A stretch of 53,179 nucleotides of DNA from an uncultured Paracoccaceae bacterium (GCA_938005545.1 CALKXV010000057.1:1-53179), one strand, 5' to 3'. Counted from the stretch's first letter, positions 43,030 to 52,570 are shown. Numbers and translations are program-made. Notes: generated from the sequence alone by a model not told the origin.

Positions 43030-45273
43030 ATGGGACGCATCAGAACCATCGCGCGACGAAGCTTCCTCATCGGCTCGACTGCTGTTTTGGGTGGTGTCGC
43101 TTTCGGCGCCTACTTGGTAGCAAAGCCAACCGACAATCCGCTGGCCGCCGATCTGGGTGCGGGTGAAGCGGCATTTAACCCTTGGGTCAAGATCACCAGC
43201 GACGACATCATGCTGATCGTCCCTCACGCCGACAAGGGGCAGGGGGTGGCATCGACCCAAGCCATGCTGATCGCCGAAGAACTGGATGTGGAATTGGATC
43301 AGGTGACACTGTCCTTTGGCGCGCCGTCAGCAGCCTATTACAACACCGCCTTTGCCGACGAAGGTGTTCCGTTCATGTCGTTTGACGAAAGCGTTCTGGC
43401 CGAAACCATGCGTCAGGTCGTGGGCGGTGTGACCAAAGTTTTGGGCATGCAGGGAACGGGTGGGTCCACGACAGTGCCCGACAGTTTCGACAAGCTTCGT
43501 CAAGCAGGGGCTGTAGCGCGCGAAACGCTGAAACTTGCGGCGTCAAAGCGTACGGGGATTGCTGTGGGTGACCTGAAAACCGGGAACGCCCGGGTGATCC
43601 TGCCGGATGGCGCCACGATCGCCTATACGGATTTGGCGGTTGATGCGGCCGAACTCACACCTGTCACGGATGTGCCCTTGCGCGATCCAGGCGAATGGCG
43701 GTTGCTCGGAAAACCTATCGAGCGTGTTGATATCGTTGCGAAATCCACAGGAACACTTACCTACGGAATTGACGTCACTGTGCCCGGAATGGTTCATGCC
43801 AGCGTTCGGACAAACCCGCGCAAGGGCGGGCCCATCAACGGCTATGACGCCAGTGCGGCGAAAGAGATGCGCGGCGTGGCCCAAGTTGTCGATGTCACAA
43901 ACGGCGTTGCGGTGGTGGCCGACAATACATGGCGCGCGATCCAGGCGGTCAACGCCATCGAGGTTGACTGGGGCGACGCGCCCTATCCCCACGAGATGGA
44001 CGCGCACTGGGATACCCTTGCATCATCCTTCACGCCCGAGCGTGTCGACAGCGAATGGCGTCACGACGGGGATGTTGATGCGGGGCTCACCGGCGATGTC
44101 ATTAGTGCTGAATACCGCGCACCTTACGTAGCACATGCACCGCTGGAACCGATTTCGGCCATCGTGCGCGTCGCCGAAGACGGGGCAAGTGCCGAGGTTT
44201 GGTCAGGGCACCAATTGCAGCAGTTTTTGCAACAGCGTGTTGCGGGGATTGTCGGGTGTGAACCCTCAGCCGTGGCGCTCAACAACCAGTACATCGGCGG
44301 CAGTTTTGGTCATCGGCTGGAGTTTGAAAACATCACCACCGCCACCGAGGTCGCCAACCAGATGCGCGGCACATCGGTCAAGCTGACGTTTTCGCGCGAA
44401 GAAGACATGGCACAGGATTTTCCGCGCCAGATCGCCATGGCGCGATCAGCGGGCGTTGTCAGCGGCGGCAAGGTCGATACTTGGGATTTGGGCATCGCAA
44501 TGCCGTCGGTCATCTCATCACAAATGAGCCGCACCGGACTTTTTGTCCCCGGACCGGATGCACAGATAGCGGCGGGGGCCTGGAACATGCCCTATGACAT
44601 ACCGAACTTGCGCGTTACCGCTTACCGCGCACCCGAACTTGCCCCGATATCGTCCTGGCGCTCGGTCGGAGCATCGTCCCAAGGGTTCTTTGCCGAAGGA
44701 TTTCTGGACGAATTGATCCATGCCGCAGGTGCCGACCCGCTTGAAGAACGTCTGCGTTTGGTGAACTTGGATGTGCACCGCAAGGCGTTGGAAGCTGCCG
44801 GTGACATGTCAAACTGGGGTAGTGATCTTGGCCCCAACCGGGGCCGTGGCATCGCGATGGTCGAAAGTTTCGGCGTGCCGGTTGTCGAAGTTATCGAGGT
44901 GACGAACACCGATAGCGGTATCAAAATCGACAAGGTCTTTGTCGTGACGGATGTGGGTCGTGTTCTTGATCCGGTGAATTTCGAAAACCTTGTTCAAGGC
45001 GGTGTCATCTGGGGGTTGGGTCACGCGATCAATGCCGAAATCACCTATTCCGACGGGATGGCCGAGCAGACAAACTATCATGCCCATGAAGGTATGCGGC
45101 TTTATCAAGCGCCCGAGATCATCGTGCGTGACATGGGCAACGCGCCAAAGATTCGCGGGATCGGTGAACCTCCGGTGCCACCCGCCGCACCCGCTTTGGC
45201 GAATGCGATCTTTGCGGCGACGGGCACGCGGTTGCGTGAAATGCCGTTCAACAAATTCATTGATTTTGTGTGA
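43030..45273 (+). CDS. iorB: Molybdenum hydroxylase, molybdopterin-binding subunit (IorB-like), Tat-exported
   Basis: 747 aa. The N-terminus has a twin-arginine signal (ARRSFLIGS) and a hydrophobic stretch, so the complex is probably exported with its ferredoxin partner. Molybdopterin-binding segments typical of the IorB/aldehyde oxidase group include NNQYIGGSFGHRLEFE, YRAPELAPISSWRSVGASSQGF and, near the end, GIGEPPVPPAAPALANAIFA, whose glutamate matches the catalytic base of the family. Isoquinoline 1-oxidoreductase is the named relative; aldehydes or other N-heterocycles are equally possible. Confidence 0.9.
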   Translation: MGRIRTIARRSFLIGSTAVLGGVAFGAYLVAKPTDNPLAADLGAGEAAFNPWVKITSDDIMLIVPHADKGQGVASTQAMLIAEELDVELDQVTLSFGAPSAAYYNTAFADEGVPFMSFDESVLAETMRQVVGGVTKVLGMQGTGGSTTVPDSFDKLRQAGAVARETLKLAASKRTGIAVGDLKTGNARVILPDGATIAYTDLAVDAAELTPVTDVPLRDPGEWRLLGKPIERVDIVAKSTGTLTYGIDVTVPGMVHASVRTNPRKGGPINGYDASAAKEMRGVAQVVDVTNGVAVVADNTWRAIQAVNAIEVDWGDAPYPHEMDAHWDTLASSFTPERVDSEWRHDGDVDAGLTGDVISAEYRAPYVAHAPLEPISAIVRVAEDGASAEVWSGHQLQQFLQQRVAGIVGCEPSAVALNNQYIGGSFGHRLEFENITTATEVANQMRGTSVKLTFSREEDMAQDFPRQIAMARSAGVVSGGKVDTWDLGIAMPSVISSQMSRTGLFVPGPDAQIAAGAWNMPYDIPNLRVTAYRAPELAPISSWRSVGASSQGFFAEGFLDELIHAAGADPLEERLRLVNLDVHRKALEAAGDMSNWGSDLGPNRGRGIAMVESFGVPVVEVIEVTNTDSGIKIDKVFVVTDVGRVLDPVNFENLVQGGVIWGLGHAINAEITYSDGMAEQTNYHAHEGMRLYQAPEIIVRDMGNAPKIRGIGEPPVPPAAPALANAIFAATGTRLREMPFNKFIDFV

Positions 45274-45280
45274 GGCACTG

Positions 45281-45901
45281 ATGCGCATTTTTCGAACCGG
45301 TACTCTCGCCATTGTGGTCTTCCTGACAGCTTTCACGGTATGGGCCGAGGGCGAAAATACGATCATAAATCCGCCCGCCGAAGGGTCCATTAGCCGCGAA
45401 GAGGGCCTTGCCGCATGGGCGCGCATTTACGACGTCACCAGCCATCCCCGTTGTTCGAACTGCCATGTCGGGGCCGCCAACACGCCTATGTGGTCGGGTC
45501 CGACCTACGGCAAAACCCGTCCGCACGGGATGAACATCACCGCAGGCGACAGCCGCATCGGTGCCGAGACGTTGTTGTGTTCGACATGCCACGTCGAGCG
45601 ATCCGGCTTAAACGACATTCCCCATGCTGCACCACAGGTTGCAATGGCGTGGCAATTGGCACCGGTCGAAGCGGAATGGTTCGGAAAATCGTCCGTTGAG
45701 ATCTGTGAACAACTGCGCGACCCAGGCCGAAATGGCGGACGGGATGCACTGGCTCTGGCCAGCCACTTGGATCACGATCTGATCCTGCACTGGGCGTGGA
45801 ACCCGGGCGGCGGGCGCGAACCGGCACCCTATAGCTTGCAGGAACACATCGACGACGTGCTTCGGTGGGGCATTGCCGGTTTTCCATGCGCGTCGGATTA
45901 G
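45281..45901 (+). CDS. Dihaem c-type cytochrome, electron acceptor of the molybdenum hydroxylase
   Basis: 206 aa from ATG 45281. A signal peptide (FRTGTLAIVVFLTAFTVWA) precedes a domain with two haem-binding motifs, CSNCH and CSTCH, and further His/Met residues (HGMNITAGDSR) for axial ligands. Seven bases after iorB, it should take electrons from the exported hydroxylase and pass them to the respiratory chain. Similar cytochromes accompany nicotinate and aldehyde dehydrogenases of this family. Confidence 0.85.
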   Translation: MRIFRTGTLAIVVFLTAFTVWAEGENTIINPPAEGSISREEGLAAWARIYDVTSHPRCSNCHVGAANTPMWSGPTYGKTRPHGMNITAGDSRIGAETLLCSTCHVERSGLNDIPHAAPQVAMAWQLAPVEAEWFGKSSVEICEQLRDPGRNGGRDALALASHLDHDLILHWAWNPGGGREPAPYSLQEHIDDVLRWGIAGFPCASD

Positions 45902-45913
45902 GGAGACGTTGAG

Positions 45914-46261
45914 ATGAGTCTTGAAGGACCGTTCCGCACCGCCATTTTATTCGTGGCCCTAAGCGCCATATTGCATCTGTTGGCGCCTTTCGTCAGCGGT
46001 TTTGACCGGGACGGCGTGATGTTGGCGATGGCCTTGCCGCTTTCCCTGTTGATGATCTGGGGATTGGCCCAGAACTGGCGCTGGTTCGCATATCTGTGCT
46101 TCTTAATCACGGGTATCGGCGGCATTGTGGCGCTGTCGTTCATCTGGTCGACAAACCCGGTGCCCGCTTGGATTTACATCGGTATCTTGGCGACCAACTG
46201 GTTTGCCGCCGCCGTCTTGTTCGTGGCACTTTGGCGCGCACCGCCCGTGTCTGAGGTTTAG
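45914..46261 (+). CDS. Small four-helix membrane protein
   Basis: 115 aa. Four hydrophobic segments are visible (FRTAILFVALSAILHLLAP; GVMLAMALPLSLLMIWGLA; WFAYLCFLITGIGGIVALSF; WIYIGILATNWFAAAVLFVALW) with short charged loops. No known family is recognised. Starting 12 bases after the cytochrome with GGAGACG upstream, it is the last gene of the hydroxylase operon and may anchor the complex or assist substrate entry; this is a guess. Confidence 0.75.
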   Translation: MSLEGPFRTAILFVALSAILHLLAPFVSGFDRDGVMLAMALPLSLLMIWGLAQNWRWFAYLCFLITGIGGIVALSFIWSTNPVPAWIYIGILATNWFAAAVLFVALWRAPPVSEV

Positions 46262-46263
46262 GG

Positions 46264-47973
46264 TTAGCCGCCAATCACATCGGATCTTGCGTCGTCTGGC
46301 AACTGACCCAGATCACCCGTCGCAACACGATATTCCCCGAAATCTTCCGGTGAAAACGGGGCGGGCACTTTATCCGGGATCAGTGTGACTTGGCCGTTCG
46401 TGCTTTTGGCAAAAACCTGATCGGAATTGGGTTCCAGAAATAAAACCTCTGGCAGCTTTGAGATAATCCGGCGCGCAAAAGCCATGGCTTCGCTGGTTGA
46501 CAAAACACGGCTCAGAACGTCATCGGGGCATTTTGCGTCAACGTTCACATGTCGAAAACGTTCGATGTCGCAAAGCTTGTCCAGATCGGCCACGACAAAG
46601 CAGGCGTTTTGACCAAAAGCGATTGTGCGGGGCTGCTTGCCCAATGGCACTGAATTGTCGAGGAATTCGTAATGCGCCCAACGATCTGTGCTGGTGGCCC
46701 AGGTGAAAAACAGATCCGGCATCCCGGTATAGGCTTCGATGTTGTGATCCAGAAGGTCGTCAACCGCTTTGAAACGGCCGGTTTCCAGCCCGCGATACCA
46801 GGCACGTGGCACGGTTTCTTCGGGCGGGGTCACGAGGAAAAACATATAGACCCGCGCACCGAACCGCGTCAGCAAAGCGCTGCCGTTCGAACGACTTGGT
46901 CCACTTTGAAAGCTGTCGAACCGAAACCGGTCGATCAACATATGGGGGACGTTTCCGGCCTTGGCGTTTGCTGCCATCAAAGCATCCAGTTTGCGGTCGA
47001 TGATCTCAAGTTCTTGACCGGTCATCATGGCCCCGTATTTGAAATCCTCACCTAAGCCGTCGTAATCGATCATCATTTTGCGCCAGTAGTCGGGGCTGAT
47101 GACCGCGAACTCGGTCCATGGGATGTTGAGCTTTTCGGCAATCCGGCGTTGTTGCCCGCGGATTGTGCTTTTGCCGCTGGCCGAAGCGCCCTTGGCATTC
47201 AAAACCACGGGTTCCGATTGGGCGGGCAGGCGTTTCAGGCCGTGATTGCCGATGGCTTTGTCGAACAAGGGCGCGACCGCGGCACCAACCTGATCGCAGC
47301 CATAAGTGTTTGACACAAGATTAACGGCGATATCTGTCAAAACATCACGCGGCACATGCAAAGCACCCCGGTGGGCCAATACCGCGCCAACGACGCGGGC
47401 AAGTGCGCCGGTGACGGCCCGGCGAAGCGGGTTGTCTGTTTTGCTCGCCTCATCCCAATGCTTGTGTGCAACAAGGGCCCGGTCGTGGATCGAAGGTTCG
47501 GGCGGTGGTTCCTTGGGTTTGCTCAGCCATGACAAAAGTGTTTTCGGCGGTTGTTCGACCGGGCGGGTTCCGAAGATATGTGTTTGAAGTTCCTCATCAA
47601 CAAGCGCGCGGGCCTCAACTCTGGCGGTGTTGAAAACCATGTCGATGGCATCGCGCGCATCATGGATTTCGCTCGCCAAAATGTCGGCGGCCATCTGGCG
47701 AAGGCTGATCCCAAGGGCGGCGTAATCTTGTCCGTCGGGCACGTGCGTTTCGGTTGTCACCCGGATCAATACGTGGTGCATGGCAAGCCGTTCTGGTCGG
47801 AATGTCGCCAGTTCCTGAGGTTTTAAACCGGTCATGTCAGACAGATTTTTCGCAGTTTCCCAAGGCACTAACCCATGAACAGGATCATAAAGCGTGACTT
47901 TCGGCATAAGGCGCGACGGGATGCTTGAGGTCAAACCCGGGGACCAAGGCCCATCGTCGCAGTCTTTTGCCAT
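46264..47973 (-). CDS. P-loop kinase-like protein with zeta-toxin-type domain
   Basis: 569 aa from ATG 47973 (GGAG nine bases upstream); the 215 earlier codons are antisense of the divergent gene. The N-terminal half is helical, with a proline-rich spacer near residue 150 (PKEPPPEPSIHD). A Walker A motif sits at residues 262-269 (GASASGKS), followed by QQRRIAEKLNI, a lid-like region and FFLVTPPEETVPRAWYRG, which fits zeta-toxin and nucleotide-kinase folds. No epsilon-like antitoxin is adjacent. It may phosphorylate a small metabolite or nucleotide-sugar. Family call tentative. Confidence 0.65.
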   Translation of the reverse strand: MAKDCDDGPWSPGLTSSIPSRLMPKVTLYDPVHGLVPWETAKNLSDMTGLKPQELATFRPERLAMHHVLIRVTTETHVPDGQDYAALGISLRQMAADILASEIHDARDAIDMVFNTARVEARALVDEELQTHIFGTRPVEQPPKTLLSWLSKPKEPPPEPSIHDRALVAHKHWDEASKTDNPLRRAVTGALARVVGAVLAHRGALHVPRDVLTDIAVNLVSNTYGCDQVGAAVAPLFDKAIGNHGLKRLPAQSEPVVLNAKGASASGKSTIRGQQRRIAEKLNIPWTEFAVISPDYWRKMMIDYDGLGEDFKYGAMMTGQELEIIDRKLDALMAANAKAGNVPHMLIDRFRFDSFQSGPSRSNGSALLTRFGARVYMFFLVTPPEETVPRAWYRGLETGRFKAVDDLLDHNIEAYTGMPDLFFTWATSTDRWAHYEFLDNSVPLGKQPRTIAFGQNACFVVADLDKLCDIERFRHVNVDAKCPDDVLSRVLSTSEAMAFARRIISKLPEVLFLEPNSDQVFAKSTNGQVTLIPDKVPAPFSPEDFGEYRVATGDLGQLPDDARSDVIGG

Positions 47974-48102
47974 GTTCCATCGCTCCATTGGGCAGAACCT
48001 TAGGTTGGTCATCTGGGACTGGCAACTGTGCGCCGGGGCCTTGCAACTTTGGCACGGGTGGGGATCATGACCAGTAAGCCGGACGTATCGTGAGGAAGTT
48101 AA

Positions 48103-48879
48103 ATGTCTGATACTTGGGAGATTTTTGCCGTCAAATATGCCGAGCGGAACGAACGAACCCGTGCCGAAAGTTTTATCGACGATCATCAACCAGCGTTGCC
48201 GCATGGCATGGATTACTTCGTGTGGATGTTGGTTCGCGGGGATCAGCGCATTCTGATTGATACCGGTTATGAGGCTGAGGAGGCAGCAAAGCGAGGCCGA
48301 CCGATCCAGCGGGACCCGGCTAAGGCATTGGAGGCGTTGGATATTCGCGCGGATGAAGTTGAAACCGTGGTGATTACACATCTTCACTATGATCATGCGG
48401 GCGGATTGAACCGATATCCGCAAGCTCAGTTTCACGTTCAGGAGGCGGAAATGTCCTTTGCAACAGGGCCTTGCATGTGTGATCCGACGTTGCAAATGCC
48501 CTTCACGGTCGACCATGTGTGCGACATGGTGCGCCATGTTTATGCGGGCCGTGTTGCCTTTCACGCAGGCGATGCCGAGGTTGCGCCGGGTGTTACGGTG
48601 CATAAAATAGGAGGGCATTCCAAAGGATTACAGGCTGTCCGTGTGATGACGGCTGAAGGCCCGGTTTGTCTGGCCTCGGACGCGGCACATTATTATGAGA
48701 ACTTTGAAGACGGGAAACTGTTCCCTATCGTGGCGGATCGCGACGAGATGATGCTGGGTTTCAAGCAAATTCAAGAACTTGCGGACAGTCCTTCACGTGT
48801 CATTCCAGGGCATGACCCAATTGTACGGGATCGATACCCGGAATTCGGACAAAGCGGCTTTGTTTGGAAATTGGCTTAA
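48103..48879 (+). CDS. N-acyl-homoserine lactonase-like MBL hydrolase
   Basis: 258 aa. The MBL motif HLHYDH (His93, His95, Asp97, His98) is followed by GGHSKGLQAV with the next His, an Asp in CLASDAAHYY and the last His in VIPGHDP. Start region DYFVWMLVRGDQRILIDTGY and lactonase-like spacing suggest the AiiA/AttM group, which open acyl-homoserine lactone rings, or a related lactone hydrolase. Divergent from the P-loop kinase gene; 129 bases between starts. Confidence 0.8.
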   Translation: MSDTWEIFAVKYAERNERTRAESFIDDHQPALPHGMDYFVWMLVRGDQRILIDTGYEAEEAAKRGRPIQRDPAKALEALDIRADEVETVVITHLHYDHAGGLNRYPQAQFHVQEAEMSFATGPCMCDPTLQMPFTVDHVCDMVRHVYAGRVAFHAGDAEVAPGVTVHKIGGHSKGLQAVRVMTAEGPVCLASDAAHYYENFEDGKLFPIVADRDEMMLGFKQIQELADSPSRVIPGHDPIVRDRYPEFGQSGFVWKLA

Positions 48880-48937
48880 CAGCATTTATCTCCCCCACCG
48901 AAATGGGCCTCCGCTATGATAGGGAAATCGGAGGAAA

Positions 48938-49033
48938 CACAAGGCAAACAAGCGACAGAAACCCGAAGAGAATGTCACGAAGTTACGGCAGGTTGAGGTT
49001 CTGACGGGGCAAGGCAAGCCGCGCTTGGATGCG
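48938..49033 (+). pseudogene. IS3-family orfA remnant
   Basis: In frame, with no start codon, the sequence gives NKRQKPEENVTKLRQVEVLTGQGKPRLDA, the beginning of an IS3-type orfA (helix-turn-helix protein). Similarity ends abruptly at LDA, after which the frame degenerates and stops. Only about 32 codons remain, so this is a scar of a former element. Confidence 0.75.
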
Positions 49034-49689
49034 AACCGACGTTACTTAGAATGGCTTGGAAGACCGACTTGTCGGTCTGGTAGATGTGCTGATACGCTAG
49101 GGTAATCCTCATTAAAATCCTCCCGGAGTAGTAAGGGTGATCTTTGGGTCGGGCGGCAAATGACCAACCTCCTAATGAATTCTCGGCGATCAAATGGCAG
49201 AAAGTTGCGTTGCAAAACAGCTACATCCAGACGTCCTTCGCCATGGCACGGGTCGTGTTGGCGCAGTCGCAACTGGACAACCCGAGGATTCAAACCACCG
49301 GCATCTTCAGCCTTGCTCAGAACGAAGCCACGGTTGTTGTGCGTACTCGGTATCGGAAGCCCCAAGTGTTCGTGGGAACAAAAGACTTCAAGGGGTCTGA
49401 GGGCAATACCCCGTTGCGGCGCAGGCACCAGGCTCCGCCCGTTTGACCCCCAAAAGCTCTACCGGACTATTCGCCCGTAGCCGGGTCCAAATCATCGACG
49501 GACGGCCGGCACCTGGTTGGTCGGCAATGATCTGCATCCTTTCGCGGATCTCGATTGTCGCGCGTCTGGCAATAATGCGCGACAAACAGAGGAAAAATCA
49601 GAAAACGGTAACAATTCCCAAGGCAAGCCCCATTCATGCCATAAAGACTGGTCAGACATTGGATACTTTTTCGCTCGCCACGAGATGTC
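49034..49689. other. Degenerate intergenic DNA between an IS3 scar and the glycosyltransferases
   Basis: No complete gene is recognised. On the minus strand an ATG at 49112 has a perfect GGAGG seven bases upstream and reads MRITLAYQHIYQTDKSVFQA before reaching the IS3 scar, so it may be the first 25 codons of a gene cut off by the element. Longer open frames (49042-49428 minus, 49144-49446 plus) have no recognisable domains and are mutually antisense. The stretch is probably remnant accessory DNA. Confidence 0.45.
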
Positions 49690-50679
49690 ATGAAACTAAT
49701 TGTTCAAATTCCCGCGCTGAATGAAGAGGAAACGCTCGCCACCGCCATCAGAGCCATTCCCCGCGACATTCCCGGCGTCTCAAGTGTCGAGATTCTGGTC
49801 ATCGATGACGGGTCCACCGACCGCACGGTCGAGGTCGCGAAAGAGGCGGGGGCAGACTATATTCTGCGCATGGCAAGCAACGTGGGCCTAGCGCGCGCCT
49901 TTACTGCCGGGATCGAAGAGGCCCTGTCGCTTGGCGCGGACATCATCGTCAACACGGATGCCGACAATCAATATTGCGCGGATGATATTCCGTTCCTGAT
50001 CCAGCCGGTTCTCGACCGACAGGCGCAGATCGTCGTAGGTGCACGCCCGATCTCCGAGATCGAAAGCTTTTCGCCCCTCAAAAAGGCGCTGCAAAGGTTG
50101 GGAAGCTGGGTTGTCCGGCAGGCCAGCGGCTCCACTATTCCTGACGCCCCGTCCGGCTTTCGTGCCTATGCCCGCGACGCGGCGGCGCGGCTTTGTGTGA
50201 TCAATACCTATACCTACACGCTAGAAACCATCATTCAGGCCGGGCGAAAGCGTATTCCGATGACGTCGGTGCCCGTGCGGGTCAACACGGTAACGCGCCC
50301 CTCACGGCTGTTTTCGGGGATGCGCGAATACATTCTGCGCTCGGCCAAGACCATCCTGCGCGTCTTCGTCATCTATGCGCCGCTGACGTTCTTTTCCACG
50401 ATCGCCGCGGTCGTGGCGCTGCCCGCATTGATCGTCATCGGCCGGTTCTTAATCCTTTATGCCAGCAACGACGGGGCCGGTCACATTCAGTCACTGATTC
50501 TTGCCGCAGCGCTTCTGGCCATGTCGGCGGTGTTTCTGGCGGTCGGCGTGCTTGCAGATCTGATCTCGGCGAACCGGAGCCTGCTGGAAGATATCCGCGC
50601 GCGGGAACTTCTTCGTGCACCGCGCAATCGCAGTGATGCAGTGCCGATCCGCATTGCCGAGTTGGCCGATGCCTCCTGA
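49690..50679 (+). CDS. Family 2 glycosyltransferase (polyprenyl-phosphate sugar synthase-like)
   Basis: 329 aa. The GT-A domain has PALNEEETLATAI, VIDDGSTDRT (UDP-binding Asp), SNVGLARAF and NTDADNQY (the DxD-like motif), then DAPSGFRAY. Two transmembrane helices lie at the C-terminus (APLTFFSTIAAVVALPALIVIG; IQSLILAAALLAMSAVFLAVGVLA), as in DPM1/GtrB-like enzymes that load sugars onto undecaprenyl phosphate. Its last 11 bases overlap the next gene, a membrane transferase that could use the lipid-linked sugar. Confidence 0.9.
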   Translation: MKLIVQIPALNEEETLATAIRAIPRDIPGVSSVEILVIDDGSTDRTVEVAKEAGADYILRMASNVGLARAFTAGIEEALSLGADIIVNTDADNQYCADDIPFLIQPVLDRQAQIVVGARPISEIESFSPLKKALQRLGSWVVRQASGSTIPDAPSGFRAYARDAAARLCVINTYTYTLETIIQAGRKRIPMTSVPVRVNTVTRPSRLFSGMREYILRSAKTILRVFVIYAPLTFFSTIAAVVALPALIVIGRFLILYASNDGAGHIQSLILAAALLAMSAVFLAVGVLADLISANRSLLEDIRARELLRAPRNRSDAVPIRIAELADAS

Positions 50680-52345
50680 GGCGACGCAGTCGGGCGCCAC
50701 ACCCGCGACCAACCCATCCGATATGCTGACTTCATCGGGGCTGGTGCGGGGCACAATCCTGATCGGATTTGCGCTTCTCGTGGTCCTGAGCTGGACGCGG
50801 AACGTCAACTGGGACGAATTCTATTTTCTCTCGCTTATCCATGAAAATCTCGCTGGCCGTCTCGAAACCCCGATGCAGACCTTCCATGTGCATGCCTTCG
50901 GGTGGCTTGCGCATGTGCCGGGCAACGAGATGATGCAGATTTTCGTGGCCCGGCTGTGCATGACCGGGCTTTTCGCCTGGACGGCCTGGTCCATTCACCG
51001 GATCGCGACGCATCTGGGCGACCGCCGCACGGCGGATATCGCCGTTCTGGCGTTCCTGGCCTCGGGTTTCGCACTGGCCCATGGCACCAGTTTTCGCGCC
51101 GACCCAATCGCAGCGGCCTGCCTGATGGGGGCGCTCTCGATTATGATGACAGGGCGCATGTCGTTTTGGCAGATTATCGAAGTCGCGGTTTTGAGCGCGC
51201 TTGCCCTTCTGGTGACGATCAAGGCGGCGCTTTATCTTCCGGTGTTTCTGGGTGCGCTGGTCTGGCGGTCGGATCGCATCGCTGTCGCTGGACGGATCGT
51301 GTTGGCCGGTATGATATCTCTGGCCATCACGGCTGGTCTTTTCGCGCTTCATGTCACTTCGCTGCCCGCGCCACCCGAGGCAAGCGCCTTGGACAACGCC
51401 AGCGCCGCCGCCAGCAAAACACTGGTGCAATCGGGATTTTTCCCCAGGTCCGGGACAGCGCTTTTATGGGCGGTTCTGTCGCTTGGCCCCATCACGCTGG
51501 CAGCTATCGGAATGCTTCGCGCCGGAAGCCTGCGACGGGGTATCATGCTTGTGTCCTTTGCATTGCCGCTTCTCGCGTCAGTGATTTTCTATCGCAACGC
51601 ATTCCCGTATTTCTTCCCCTTTATCGTGCCGCCCTTGATGGTGGTCGTTGCATTCGGGGCCAGGTGCGTCGGGCGTGGTCCGCTTCTGGCAGGCCTCATC
51701 GCCCTTTCGCTGGTAAGTGGCACCTGGCAAGGCATGAAGGCGCTTGGCGAGAATGCCAAGTTGCAGCGTGCGACTATTGCCGAGGTCCATCGCCTGTTTC
51801 CCGAGCCCGTCTATTACATCGATCACAATGCGATGGTTTCGACCTTCCCACGTGATCTGTTCTTCATGTCGAGCTGGGGAATCGAGGGCTATCGTAGCGT
51901 GGGCGAACCGGTCATGGCCGCCTATCTCGAAAAGCATGCGCCGCCGCTTCTTCTGACCAATCGCTGGGCGCTCCATCAGACGATGACCGCACCTGAGATA
52001 ACCAATCTCCCCCACGCGCTTTTGCCCGAAGACCAGGCCGTATTGAGGGCATCTTACGTTCATTACTCCGGTGTCATCTGGCTTGCGGGTCTTGAGATGA
52101 CGCTTGGGTCCGAAACAACGGCGCGCGCGCTGCCTATCCCGGGGCGATACCGTCTGGAAAGCCCGGTTGCGTTGATGATCGACGGCAGGCGCGTGTCGGA
52201 CGGGGACATTATTGAGGGGGGCGGGATGGTCGCGATAAGCGGCCCCGTTGGCACTGATGTTCGCCTGATCTGGCATACGGACGCAGTTCAGGACGAAGGC
52301 GCGCTGCCCCACGGACGGCTTTATGCCGCGTTCTGGCGGCTTTAA
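50669..52345 (+). CDS. Membrane glycosyltransferase, GT39/ArnT-like
   Basis: 558 aa from ATG 50669. About ten hydrophobic helices follow the N-terminus. NWDEFYFLSLIHENLAG near the start carries an acidic pair in the first loop, a pattern of lipid-linked sugar transferases, and a soluble 180-residue C-terminal domain follows the last helix. Likely uses the undecaprenyl-phosphate sugar made by the overlapping upstream gene to decorate a polymer or protein. Partner and acceptor unknown. Confidence 0.75.
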   Translation: MPPEATQSGATPATNPSDMLTSSGLVRGTILIGFALLVVLSWTRNVNWDEFYFLSLIHENLAGRLETPMQTFHVHAFGWLAHVPGNEMMQIFVARLCMTGLFAWTAWSIHRIATHLGDRRTADIAVLAFLASGFALAHGTSFRADPIAAACLMGALSIMMTGRMSFWQIIEVAVLSALALLVTIKAALYLPVFLGALVWRSDRIAVAGRIVLAGMISLAITAGLFALHVTSLPAPPEASALDNASAAASKTLVQSGFFPRSGTALLWAVLSLGPITLAAIGMLRAGSLRRGIMLVSFALPLLASVIFYRNAFPYFFPFIVPPLMVVVAFGARCVGRGPLLAGLIALSLVSGTWQGMKALGENAKLQRATIAEVHRLFPEPVYYIDHNAMVSTFPRDLFFMSSWGIEGYRSVGEPVMAAYLEKHAPPLLLTNRWALHQTMTAPEITNLPHALLPEDQAVLRASYVHYSGVIWLAGLEMTLGSETTARALPIPGRYRLESPVALMIDGRRVSDGDIIEGGGMVAISGPVGTDVRLIWHTDAVQDEGALPHGRLYAAFWRL

Positions 52346-52570
52346 CGGCTACCCACCGTTTACATCGGCGGGACTTGTGAGGGGCGGCGTGCCTCCCCTT
52401 CAAACCCCAACCAGACGCGCGAGGAGCGCGTCAAAGAAGGCCTTTCCGAGACTGTGATTTTTCGATGCACCGTTGCGGAGAAGGCCGCGCTTGTCGCCAA
52501 GGCGGACGCCGCTGGACTGCCCAACGCCACGCTGATGCGTGAGGCCTTACCGACCCTTTCCAGCACATAG
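52346..52570 (+). pseudogene. Plasmid mobilisation protein remnant (MobC/ribbon-helix-helix type)
   Basis: Directly after the preceding stop codon and in the same frame, the sequence encodes NPNQTREERVKEGLSETVIFR and CTVAEKAALVAKADAAGLPNATLMREAL, the pattern of small relaxosome accessory proteins. It lacks a convincing start, and after MREAL (near 52549) the similarity stops at the join with an opposing primase fragment. Probably a non-functional scrap of a conjugative or mobilisable element. Confidence 0.65.

Noticed and set aside
47974-48618. 215-codon N-terminal extension of the P-loop kinase frame
   Set aside because: It is antisense to the lactonase-like gene and has Cys/Arg-rich shadow composition; ATG 47973 has a ribosome-binding site.
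49042-49446. Overlapping 100-130 codon frames on both strands
   Set aside because: Neither has a recognisable domain, start signal or neighbour support.
50902-51855. 317-codon plus-strand frame inside the GT39-like gene
   Set aside because: Arg/Gly/Cys-rich shadow of a membrane protein gene with clear hydrophobic periodicity in the real frame.
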